Positions 53,401-64,000 of a DNA stretch of 64,000 nucleotides are shown piece by piece (the first letter of the stretch is position 1; the number at the start of each line of letters is the position of its first letter). Origin of the DNA: Dryas octopetala (Eukaryota; Streptophyta; Magnoliopsida; Rosales; Rosaceae); contig OY992836.1 in the NCBI GenBank assembly GCA_963921425.1, positions 15,021,614 to 15,085,613 on the forward strand. The letters run 5' to 3'. The notes under the pieces were generated by a model. It ran no database searches. It was not told the origin of the DNA and was given only the letters and a program-made list of their open reading frames with translations. Made by a program: the position numbers and the translations under genes.

Positions 53401-55878
53401 CTAAAATTATTATATATTAGTTTTGCCATCTACAAGTTAATGTCAGGATCAATCATATTTTGCCTTCACGATAAAGCTATTTTTTTTAATTATGAAGGAG
53501 AGGGATCGAACTTTGGTACGTAGGGAATAATCGTATGACCATTTCAATTGGGCTACTCCAACAACTGCATAAAATACAACTATTTGATAGCATCATAGCA
53601 ATGCATATTTTTACCAATCATATATATCATATAAGTGGAATTTACATTGCGTCTCATCTCTATAAAATGGGTAAGTATCTTATAAGTAAATATAATCCGC
53701 AACCCAATCAAGAAAAGAGTTTATGAAAGTGAAGTATGTAATTTCATTATTTCATATAACGTAGGATATTCTAATTTGTAATAGGTTGTAAGTAGGCCGG
53801 AGGACACGCAGAGGAATACACAGATTTGAACAAAATTTTAGGTATAATACTTGAAGTTTAACAGTTCAGACTCAATCAAACATCCGCAGAATAAAATTCT
53901 TTTAACATTTTATAAAATTTAGATTATATTATTCTTCTACTAATTTCTATTTTTTGTTAAACTTTACTTTTCGTTAGTTTTGTCAAGTTTTTTATCTAAA
54001 CGATTTAAGATTATAACATGTGCTCACTTTTGAATAAAATATTTACCCAAAAAGACAAAAAAAAAAAGTCAATTTAACACAAAATAAACGTTAAGATAAA
54101 ATGCAAGGTAAAATTCATATCCAGCATTGGACAAGCTATCAAAATTCGGTTACTATAAGTCTATAACTAAAATTGACCTTTAATAAATTTTTATTTTTGA
54201 CTGATGGAATCATGGAAGAGTAGAAGATGGTGATGTGTATAGGCAAAACTGCAAAAGGGTTTGGTTATTTGTTCTAATAATAATTATTAATATTATTTTG
54301 GTAAAATTGTAATTTTTTTTTTTAGGGGGGGGGGAGGTTGTGTGTGTGGTGGGAATTAAGAGATAGGAAGTGAATGATGGGTGCGAGTCCCAATAATTGT
54401 TGTACCTCTGTGTCTGTCATTCTCGAGCCCTGTGTTTGTTCCCATGGTTGACTACCATCTACCAACTTAACTTTATGCTTCATACGAGCGAGAGAAAGAG
54501 AGAGAGAGAGAGAAACTTTTTCTACAAATCTACAGAGAAACACAGAGAGACAGAGAGAGAGGGAAAGATCATAAAGAAGAAGCAAGCAATGCAAGCAGGC
54601 AACAAAATGCGTTTATTTCATCTGCCTCCATCTCTCTTTGGTTTATTGCTAGATCAAAATCTGACCACACATATTTTCCTTCTCTCATTCCAACTGTTCA
54701 CGTAAAATGAACGGATCGATCCGGTGCCTTCATTATTATTATTATTATTAGTATATAATAATATTTGAGAGCCGTAGATTTTAAATGGAAGGGAGGGTAT
54801 AGCCGTATAGGGTATTAACTATTAAGGCAAGCCCCAAAAATACTACAAATCCCAAAGTTAACTAACCCAGGCCCCCTTCGATCCCTTCTTGGCTCTTGGG
54901 TCACAAGACTCACAAGTCACAACTCATGAGTCATGAGTCATGACAAGGAAGCTGGCTAGCTAGATTGCAAACTATATAAACTATATATACTATTTAATTG
55001 ATTAATAAATAATAATTAGGGTTAATTGGATTTCAGAATTTTCAGCCCCTCCAACTCTGTTTTTAAAGCTTGTAAGTTGTAACCCATTCACCTTTTAGTT
55101 AATGGATGAGATCCAAATTCAAAATTTTTAGCCACCTAAGATTAAAATACACTTTAAATGCCCTCACTAGTTACAAATTCTGCCATTCTTATTAATATTA
55201 CAAGGCAATAAATCTGATTCAAATTTTAGGGATTTTGATTGATCCCAAATTTCCAATGATATTAGGCAATAAATCTAATCCTAACTGTTTAAAAACAAAC
55301 ATCTAAATCTGGTAGATAGTCCAATCCCAATTGATCCAAAATATTTCTCTAAAATTTGTAGGTACATGAAGGTTTCAAAATTATTTAACAAACTAACAAA
55401 ACACTGAAAAAAATAAAATCATAAGTAGGTATTTCACATGAAAAAAAAATCACCTTTTTTAAAAATGATCAATTTACCTTTTTTTTTTAGGATGATCAAT
55501 ATACCTACTTTTTTTTTATAAAGAATCATCAAATCACCTACATTTCTTTTAGAATCATCAATTTACCTACTTTTTTTTCCAAATGATCAATTTACCTATT
55601 TTGAATTGCAATTAAATTTGTATGTATCAATTTAACTACATTGCTCATACAAGGCCACACAAAATTATTAAGGACTTAAGTACTCTCGATTATATAACTA
55701 AGTAGAAATACACAATTCTTTTTGGTAAGTATCGAGAAATAAACAATTTACTTAGACCTTTTATGCAGAAAAGGTCCAATCAATGATAAATCAACATTAA
55801 AAGTATTATGTAAGGAGGAAAAACAACAGTTAATTAAAACAAAGAAAAAAACGTGAGAAATGAGTTCAAGGGCATAAG
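50481..55878. other. Gene-free AT-rich region upstream of STY
   Basis: No recognisable coding sequence. Contains (TA)n stretches (about 52895-52918 and 52978-52995), short GA arrays around 54490-54560 and a MITE-like inverted repeat at 53.1-53.3 kb. A repeated 'ATCAATTTACCTAC' word occurs several times with T runs between 55449 and 55635. Confidence 0.6.
53069..53335. mobile_element. Diverged MITE-like inverted repeat
   Basis: Left arm pieces GTTTGATGCATAAGA, AAATTTTGTGTATTC and AATAAAGATTGATTAGT recur in order on the complement of the right side as GTTGATATATAAGA, AAATTTATGTGTATTC and ATAAGATAGATTAGT. Non-coding. Ends and target duplication are uncertain. Confidence 0.45.
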
Positions 55879-56560
55879 CAAGGAATAAAATTTCGGGGTT
55901 CGATAGAAATTTCGACGAAAATTTTGAAAATTTTTAAATTTCGACAAAAATTTGACGGAAATGATGGAAATTGATATCAAAATACGGAAATTTTGAATGA
56001 AACTTTACCATATGTTTGTTTATCATATTATCTACTAAATTGATAAAAAATATTGAAGAAACCAAATTATATAGTAGGTTTCATGTGATATAAGATAAAT
56101 ATAATGCACGCTGGAGACAAATACTGTTAAATAAAATTAGTATAAAATGAAATTAGTATATTATCTATACTCTATAATATATACACTAAACCCTATATAT
56201 TTTATAATCTATATTTTATATTGTTTAGGATATGGTATATGATACTAGGGTTTAAGCCCTTTAGGGTACTTTAAATTATTTTTTATATAAAAATATATTA
56301 TAGTTTACTAGTTTAGGGTTTAAAAATAACTAAACGAAACTCCAAACTATTTTTTTTCTTCACAATTAACCCAAAGACCCCACACCCCAAACAACCCTAA
56401 ACCTTTTAATTTTGTTTTCTTTTTTTTTTTCTTTTTTTTTCTTCTTTTTCTTTTTTTTCTTTTCTTTTTTTTTTTCTTTTTCTTTCCTTCATTTCCCTTT
56501 CCTTTCTTTTCCCCCGAGGCTCCACTGCTCCAGCAACCCCCCTCTGTTTTCTTCATTTCT

Positions 56561-56637
<77 letters not shown>

Positions 56638-57037
56638 CCCCCCGCCGTCGCCCCCTGCCCTCGCCCCGTCACCCCTATGCCGTCGCCCCCTGCCGCTGCC
56701 CCGTCGCCTCTCTCCCTCGATCTTCCTCTGCCGTCGCCTCTCTCTCCCTCGATCTCCGCCTGCCGCCGCCTGCCGCCACCCCTCTTTCTCCCTCGATCTC
56801 CCCCTGCCACCTCTCCATTTTTCTACAAAAACTCAGCTCCAAAACCAGATCTCAAATTCAGTGTAGGGGCAAGTGGGCAACCGACTTATGGGAATGGGTT
56901 ATGGGCACAGTCGAAATTTCGACAATTTCGACGAAATCATCCCGAAATTTTAGCAAATATGGGTTTCGATTTCGACACCTCCAAAAATCGAAATTTTCGG
57001 CGAAATTTCGCCGAAAACTTCGAAATTTAACACCTTG
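55879..57037 (-). mobile_element. Non-autonomous hAT-like element, copy 3 (inverted)
   Basis: It begins CAAGGAATAAAATTTCGG and ends CGAAATTTAACACCTTG. The flanking 8-bp duplication GGCATAAG is perfect (55871-55878 and 57038-57045). The sequence is the reverse complement of copy 2 over most of its length, including TAAACCCTAAA motifs, the CATGTGATATAAGATAAATA segment and the AGGGGGCGACGGCGG-type purine block. It has a longer (CT)n array (about 56567-56631) and a block of about 50 bp near 56860-56910 not found in copy 2. No transposase. Long frames here are homopolymer and CT artefacts. Confidence 0.88.
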
Positions 57038-57168
57038 GGCATAAGAAGGATTTACAAATTAAATCTAGATTTTAAAAAATACTGACTAGGAAATTTATAT
57101 ATGGAAAGTAGGTGAGTTGACACTTAGTCAAAGGGGTTAACACATAAAAATAAAAGAGCAAATAATAA

Positions 57169-57715
57169 TTTACACCACCCAAGTTTGGGGTGTTTCACAA
57201 CTTGTACTTTATTGTTTTAATTTTTTCAATTTAGTACTTAACGTTTTGATTTACTTACAATTCACTATTGTTATATTTTTTACTATCTAATTATATATTA
57301 ATTGATGACTTGACAGTCGCATATCCATATTTTTGCTAACCTGTAAGGCCAAATGACCTATTTGCATGTGCATTTTCAGTACATCAAGTTTGATATGAAT
57401 TTTGGGAGATCGTTCAAAAATAAAAAATTCATAACAAACTGTTGAAGCACTTCTTATGGGGCAGTTTGGGAGATCGTTCGGCATGAAACTGTCACGTCAT
57501 CAATTAACGTCTGATTAGACAGTCAAACATATTACAATAATAATGAATTGTAAGTAAATCAAAATGTTAGGTACTAAATTAAAAAAATTGAAATCATAGG
57601 ATGCAAGTTATGAAACCTTTCAAACCGGAGGAGTGTAAGTTGCAAATTATAATTTACACCCCTTAAGTTTTAGGTGTTTCATAACTTACACCCTATAATT
57701 TCAATTTTTTCAATG
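57169..57715. mobile_element. Foldback MITE (57169-57639) with a partial second copy
   Basis: The left arm (TTTACACCACCCAAGTTTGG, then TCAATTTAGTACTTAACG, GATTTACTTACAATTCA and AATTGATGACTTGACAGT) is repeated in inverse order on the right side to about 57639. A second, truncated left arm follows at 57643-57715 (TTTACACCCCTTAAGTTTTA). The AATTTACACCC ends resemble the Mutator-like MITE at 41.9 kb. Exact ends are uncertain. Confidence 0.65.
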
Positions 57716-59988
57716 AAAAAAAACATGAGTTTGACCGAAGTTTACTAATTTACTATAATAATTAGAGATAATTAGACTTAGGTCATTTAGAAAAATAGTT
57801 TTTAGATAAAGACCAGAGGTGTTTTAAAATTTATAAAAAAATTCTTTTAATTCATAATAAAGTCATTCCTCGATTTGAAATGTATTTCCCTCTATTTGAA
57901 GAATATTTCCGCTCTTAGGGTGTAGAGTGAGCTTTATAAAGGCTGCATGTTATGATTTAACTCTGAAATTTTGGACAAAATGACTTAATTAAAAACCCTA
58001 AATTACTATCGATATTAGTTTAAGAAAGACTCTATATAATTGACTGAACTCTAAATCTCCTTAATAATTATTACCGAGCAAGAACTAAGGGGTGGCCTGG
58101 CATACACTAGTAGATTATGTTGTTTTTCAACTCCCATTTTTGGTAAACCCCACCCACCTCTGCCTTAAAGCTAGCTAGCTTAGCCTTACACAAGCTTAAA
58201 GGTAACATATATAATTCATCATCAAGTGCTTCTTAAATACATAAAGTAACTTATTACTTCTTTGAGAGTGAGAGTTAGAGTGAGAGTGAGAGAGTGTGTA
58301 TGTGTATTTGAGAGAGATGTAATACATAAATATAAATATAAATATATATATGTGTGTGTGACTGTGTGTATAGAATGTATGCGGCAGTAGTGGAAATTAT
58401 ATATATATATATATAAGTATATAACATGTTATTGTAATTTTATTTTTGTTTTAATTTGTTTTTATGAAAAAGCAAAGGCAAACCGAGGGGCGAGGGGGAA
58501 ATTCGTGTCAGGCAATAAATATGGGGTTGATGGGAACAGGCATGTGATAGGGGGGAAGTCAAAAATATGCCTAAAAGATTTGGTTGCCTCCTCACTAGTC
58601 TTCACTCCTCCTGTGAGTCTTGTGAAGACTCTCTCTCTCTCTCTCACTCTCTCTCTCTCTCTCTCTCTCTCGTAATCCAAGCAATAAATTAGGCAGCAAG
58701 TAAGCAAGTAAAAGCAACCCAAATACATTCCTTGGATCGATTTGTTTGTCGTTTGTCCTTCCTCTCCGTCAATATTGAACTGTAGTGGATGATGTTATTG
58801 ATCATGATCATGAACTGAATTTGGGCCCACCTTTCTCCTCTTTGCACATAATGTTGAAACGACTGTTCAAGTGGGACTGGATTTTAGTGGATTAGACATT
58901 TAGTCCCATTACTAAGTTGACCAATTCAATTCACATAACTACTTTTTCTATAAACAAAACAAGAAAAAAATGTTTATGCATAATTTGATCACCTTGTAGC
59001 CTCGTGCAATTCTTTCTTTTAGCCCTCACCCTACGCAAACTCTAGTTATGGATTCCACATTGCACACTGTTTGCAGGTTATTGAAGATTGAGTTTGAGAT
59101 TTGAAAATTTTTATAGTTTTTTTTTATTATTTTTTGTTTTTTAAATATAAAATAACCAAATTATCCTTCATTTTAACTGAAATTTTAATATAATTAATTG
59201 ATCGTCCCACTTTAATATAAATTCTAAATATATATCCTAAATTAACACAAACTCAAACTAATGTCTTAAACTAAAATTGACTCCAAAATAGTTGTCTTGT
59301 TTAAAATTTTTTCTCTTAGTTTTAACCTTGGTTTGAGCTACATTTGCCTATTGGCCTTCATAAATCATAACGACATTCTCAGTCATTCCTTTTCTGCATT
59401 GTCTGCGGACTTGTTCCCATTCCACACTTATACCCTGTCTCTGTATATATATTAAATATTTCATACTAGTAAATGATGTGGTACTCTTCTATTTAAAATG
59501 TATCTCCCTTATGAATTTCATCTTTCTAATGAGCTAAAAGAGGCATCATTTAGTATAAAGAATTGGTACATAAGTTTAATGATTTTAATATTTTTGACTT
59601 ATGGTCGTATTTGTGCATATGACTGCCGATCCAGTTCACTGATTTCCCTTCAAAAATTGCACCAATTTATATCAGCAACTTTATTAGACTCACTAAATTA
59701 ATTATCCAATAATGTTTCATTATACATTTTAATATCTTAGTTGTTAAAAATAATTGAGTTTCATAATAGGTTTTTATTTGAATCAATGAAACACTGTCAC
59801 ATTAGTTAGTGAACAAAGTCTAACGAGTGTACTATTAGTGTTTGATCAAATAATGGTGCAATTATAATTGTTAATACTCACCAAATTTTGTTAATATAAG
59901 TTCATTTTATCGATAATTAAGATATTGACATGTGTATATGCATATTAGTTGGTGAACAGATTTAGTGAGTAAATTCAGTGACTCTATC
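57716..59988. other. Gene-free AT-rich region
   Basis: No recognised gene. GAGAGTGAG-type arrays lie at 58264-58315 and a CT array at 58629-58671. Their pairing with a possible TATA stretch (58330-58350) resembles a promoter, but no coding exon follows on either strand. Confidence 0.5.
58629..58671. repeat. (CT)n microsatellite
   Basis: About 21 CT units, broken once by CA. Confidence 0.9.
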
Positions 59989-60877
59989 TAGGGATAGCAA
60001 AAAAATTGTGGATTTGAATAACTACGATACTCGAATCGAATGAGATGGATATGAAAATGGATTTGAGATTTTTTTAAAATATCAAATCGGAGAGCGGGGA
60101 TGGTATTGAAATCCCCATCCTCGAACCTCTCTTGAATTAAATATATTTTTTATTTTTATAATAAAAAAAATATAATCATAATAATAGTTTTTTTATTAAT
60201 AGCTAATTACTGTCAGAGTTACTATACCTGACATTACTCTTTCGCTGCCTCCACCTTCATCCATGGTCTCTCTTTCTCTTCTTTATAATCACACACGGTG
60301 CACAGTCCTTCTGTATTCCCAGCCCCAGTGCAATTCAATCTGCAAGCTAAATAGGTAATCCCTCTCCATAAATAATTGGTAGATTTTTTTTGAACTAGTT
60401 TTGGAATATCTTTTCTTTTTGTCAAATATGAATTTTTTATTTTTAACTATATTATGTGGCTTTAAAGTAAAATTTATTTGTTAATAATTTTTTAAAAATT
60501 ATAAAAAATTTTAACTAATGGGTTGAATTCAAGAATCAAATATGAATATAAGTACTTCATTCACCGCGAATATAGATATAAGAAATCTCCAAATTGAAAA
60601 ATTTGGGATTTGGGTAAGATATAGGAGGCAAAAACAAATATATGGAGGTGGCATACCCATCCCCATCCGTACCAAAAATTATTTTGTATATTCGATACAC
60701 CGCCATGTGGTGTAACAAATCAATGTGTCAAAATATTAGTAGATATTATTAATATTATACCCTACTAATATAAATATACTGTCTAATAATACCCTTATAT
60801 GTTAGATTAGTTACACCACATGACGATATATCAAATACACTCAATAATTTTTCTCACCCATACCCATTGCTTTTCTA
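59989..60877. mobile_element. Non-autonomous hAT-like element (TAGGGATGGCAA type) with nested MITE
   Basis: It starts TAGGGATAGCAAAAAAATTG and ends CCCATTGCTTTTCTA, so the complement of the end reads TAGAAAAGCAATGGG. Flanks ACTCTATC (59981-59988) and ACTCTACC (60878-60885) match at 7 of 8 bases. The interior carries GGGGATGG and CCCCATCC words typical of this abundant plant hAT group. A family A MITE sits inside at 60673-60853. Non-coding. Confidence 0.72.
60673..60853. mobile_element. Short inverted-repeat MITE, family A copy 2
   Basis: The left arm AAAAATTATTTTGTATATTC and the complement of the right arm GAGAAAAATTATTGAGTGTA share the layout of the element at 22587-22764, including the GTGGTGTAAC core. 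It lies within the hAT-like element 59989-60877, so it inserted later. Confidence 0.65.
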
Positions 60878-60885
60878 ACTCTACC

Positions 60886-63800
60886 TAACATTATTGTCTA
60901 ATGAATCTACTAATTAACGGTTAGAAGTTAAGATGTTAATTAAGTTGGTATTCGACACTTATTGAAGACTTGCTTTTCATTAAATGCTTTTTTTTGGCCA
61001 TGAGCTTTTCATTAAATGTTAATCAGCCCACGATCAAACCAGCAAAAATAAACTAATGACTATGTTGTTCACTTGTTTGCCTAACTAAAAATGTTTTCAC
61101 ACCATTAATCAATTATATAAGCCGAAATATACCCACGGACCACTAAATTTGGAGTTTAATTTTCTGCCTAATTTCCTTTATGGCCTACGATAATTAAATA
61201 CAATCTAGGCATACTAGACACTAGGCTTGTAAGATGGGAAAGCTTGGATAGAAACCTTATTTTGGGTGTTTAATTTCTTCCACACAAACACAACGTAATA
61301 TTCACAATATAATGATATATACATCAGGAAACAAAACAAGATATACCTTATTCTTTATCATTATAACTTTACAGTATATTTTCATGATGTAACCGTTTAT
61401 TTTTTAAATAATTATTTAAAGATTATTTTTGTACAAAATCAACTAAATCAAAAATTATTTGGTCATTTAATCGTTATTGTTGATGTAGTTTGAGAATTAA
61501 ATCATAATTTTCACTGTCACGACGTACAAGCAATAATGCGATGAAAGATAAATAATAAACATGGCCAAAAAATTAGAAAATAATAAACCAATAAGCACAC
61601 ACAATCACACCGAAATTTGTTACAAGGTTCGGCAAAATTTATGCTTACGTCCCCGAGAGAGATCTTCGTTCTTCACTAGGAGAATAATAAGTATAAGATT
61701 ACAATTGGACTAAATCACATAACCCGATCCCCAAATTCCTTGTACACCCTTTCACAAAGTGTTTCCCAAGAACCTTAGATCTCTCACCCAAGATTAATTA
61801 CCTAATCTTGATCTCACCTATTCTAGATTGTGTGTCTCCCAAGAATCCCAATGATTTGCTCACTCTAATCTGATTCTCTTCGGTTTTTCTAAGCCCCTAA
61901 GGTCCTATTTATAACTATAGGCCTTATATTACAATCCTAAATAAAGTAGGAAGAAAGTTAACTTTGAGTAGGAAATAAGTTTCTTTTATACACAAAGAAA
62001 ACCTCAAACTTTGCCCAAAACGCACTAAGAATCAATAACCTTTCAACACCTATTTGAACTCCTAACTTCATCTTAGAATACCATGGAAATCCTTCATGAA
62101 CTAGGAAATCTTCAAATGCGAGCCAAATTAACAACTGTTATCAAATAAACAAATGGTAAATCAAATTATTACAAAAATCGTTTGTTTATTTAATCCTAAT
62201 TACACAACCAAACGATTTCTGATTTGATTAATTTATTGTAGAGATGATCTTCATAAGTAGATATAAAAAATGAACATTCTGATCATGAATTTACATTGCA
62301 GAATTAAAATAATAATGAAAATGTTGATTTGAAAATATGGATAACATTCTCCACAAAACAATATTAGTCATTTTCATTTTTTGAGCTTACGGGTAAGGTT
62401 AATTAATTAATGGCTTAATTTCATGTCCTAACCAACAGCGACTTCAGTAAACTCAGCCACAAACACAGTACACTTTTATTTCCTGATGTCCTACCCAACA
62501 GGAACATGTGGTGGCTTCATTCTTGTATTGATCCCCACACTAAAAATTAATTAGGCCTAAATTATTTACTTTAGGGTCATTGACTTGCCCACAGCTTAAT
62601 TAATTCGCACCTATTCACTACATACATTCAACATATTAATGGACTAACTATGGTGATGTGGACAATTTTGTATATACATGAAGATGGATTAAAGGCATAC
62701 AACTTTTCCTTCGTGGCTTCCAGAGTAGAATTCGGGTCAAGAATTTGGCATTCCTTCTCTTTATAGTACGAACACTATCACATACGTGTGCAACTTTTTC
62801 AAATTTTCAGCCTACTTCAAGAGTTTTAAGATTTAATTTACACATGCAACCCAAATTATCACCTTATTCGTTTTCTTAAGAAATACAACTTTGATGGCTA
62901 TTTATGAATATACAGTCATTCACAGAGGTTCACTCATATATTCGGTGTTACAGGTGAGATGTTTGTCACTCATTTATGAAATTAGCTCATGGCCAAATTT
63001 TTATTTTTTTTATAAACTTAGCCTATGAAGTGATATTGTCTACTCACCAGTATAAATTTCAGATTGAAAATTCCTCGGTTTTGTGCATGGCATAGACTTC
63101 ACTTCAACGCTATAATTTATGAATATACAGAAAATTTCATATGCATTCTGGTAAAATAATAAATTAATCGATAAATTTTAAGAACAATTTAAAACTTTTG
63201 CTACAGATTTACATCCATCAAAACTAACTGTCGTAATCAATCTGAGTAAGTATCTTCTCAATATTAAGTCATATGTATCAAGTTAAGATCCAACTCATTT
63301 TTGTTTTTAAAAAAGTTAAGATCCAACTAATTCAATTTAGATGATGTTCCATTAGACAAAAATAGAAACGTAAAGAAGTCAAATATTTATGCATGCTCTA
63401 GTGAATATTCTATTTAGTGCAATTGCATACCAAAATACACACAAATAGTTGTCGAGAATTGTGGATCATAAGAAAGCAAGAAAAAGACAATTTTCAACAG
63501 AGTATACTACTTGATCCAATAATTAATTAAAGAGAGTCTACGATTAGGTAGCCAATCTAAATGTTTTTTTTTTGGCCATGAAGCCAATCTAAATGTTAAT
63601 TAAAATGAAAATGTGACAAATCAAAGTTGGCACAACAGTTTCAGAACCTTCACAAAGTTTACCATGATTTTGAAACCACAATAATAAAGGAACTCAACTT
63701 ATCAATTGTACCATGGTACTATTATGCCCTATGTCTGAGCCGATGATTGGACATCTATAAATATATATGTATAATATCAAGTACTGTTCATACATGCATG

Positions 63801-64000
63801 ATTATATATGACATGAATGCTCCATTATTTACAACCCATTGGTGGGCAATTGGGCATCGATCAACGTGGCTAGATATGAACAATGCAATTCATTTACGAC
63901 AAATTTTGTTTGACTCGCCCAAAATTTTCAACAATTCAAGTGCTACTTTGTTTCCATATCAAAGTACTTTTTTCGTTAGTTATGTATAGTAGTATATATG
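60886..64000. other. Gene-free AT-rich end of window
   Basis: No recognised gene, RNA or clear transposon apart from a possible LTR-like fossil at 61.5-62.1 kb. Open frames are short and unlike known proteins. Confidence 0.55.
61535..62135. mobile_element. Possible LTR-retrotransposon-derived fossil (LTR-like fragment)
   Basis: The motif GTTACAAGGTTCGGCAAAAT followed by TACGTCCCCG and a later TATTTATAACTATAGG box resemble LTRs of plant Copia-type elements. Only a remnant appears present. No coding parts, second LTR or clear ends are visible. Age cannot be estimated. Confidence 0.3.

Noticed and set aside
56412-57044. 210-codon frame rich in Phe, Ser, Leu and Pro
   Set aside because: It reads through T runs and a CT array of hAT-like copy 3, with no domain or codon bias.
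58260-58720. GA and CT arrays around a TATA stretch, like a plant promoter
   Set aside because: No coding exon on either strand within several kilobases could be matched to it.

Overview
The window is nuclear DNA from a flowering plant. It is AT-rich, with long intergenic stretches, GT-AG introns, GA/CT and TA microsatellites and many short non-autonomous DNA transposons. The six proteins are clearly eudicot. A rosid tree, possibly Rosaceae, would fit, but that is only an impression. No tRNA, rRNA, organelle or bacterial feature was recognised.

Layout: (1) 1-8.4 kb is non-coding, with one decayed RNase H-like fragment. (2) 8445-13741 (+) is a complete 19-exon family-35 beta-galactosidase, BGAL3-like, 853 aa. 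(3) 14593-16547 (-) is a 3-exon cytosolic thioredoxin h, TRX1-like, 118 aa. (4) 16.5-20.5 kb is repeat-rich and holds the first hAT-like element. (5) 20555-21606 (-) is a 229-aa RTH/RTE1-type membrane protein (DUF778), with a further 5' UTR exon near 22.33-22.43 kb. (6) 23953-30947 (+) is a 17-exon MORC ATPase of the CRT1/MORC1 type, 642 aa, head to head with RTH. (7) 32399-37935 (+) is a 13-exon secretory FG-GAP protein (NERD1-like, 708 aa). (8) 38-47.8 kb is a transposon graveyard. (9) 47846-49622 (-) is a 2-exon SHI/STY zinc-finger transcription factor, 360 aa. (10) 49.6-64 kb is the STY upstream region and more transposons, with no recognisable gene.

The six genes form no operon or pathway, but their order is informative. 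From memory, TRX1, RTH, NERD1 and STY1 are neighbours on Arabidopsis chromosome 3 (At3g51030-51060). STY2, CRT1/MORC1 and BGAL3 lie close together on chromosome 4 (At4g36260-36360). This window interleaves both sets, as expected of an unduplicated ancestral order that split by reciprocal gene loss in the Brassicaceae.

The most interesting non-genic content is a family of three ~1.1 kb non-coding elements (18.8, 38.4 and 55.9 kb). They have CAAGG/CAGGG termini and 8-bp target-site duplications, so they are hAT-like. Each has ends packed with CGAAATTT-type motifs, a purine-rich core and telo-box motifs. Two further hAT-like elements, several foldback/MITE elements and some splice-site oddities are also described.
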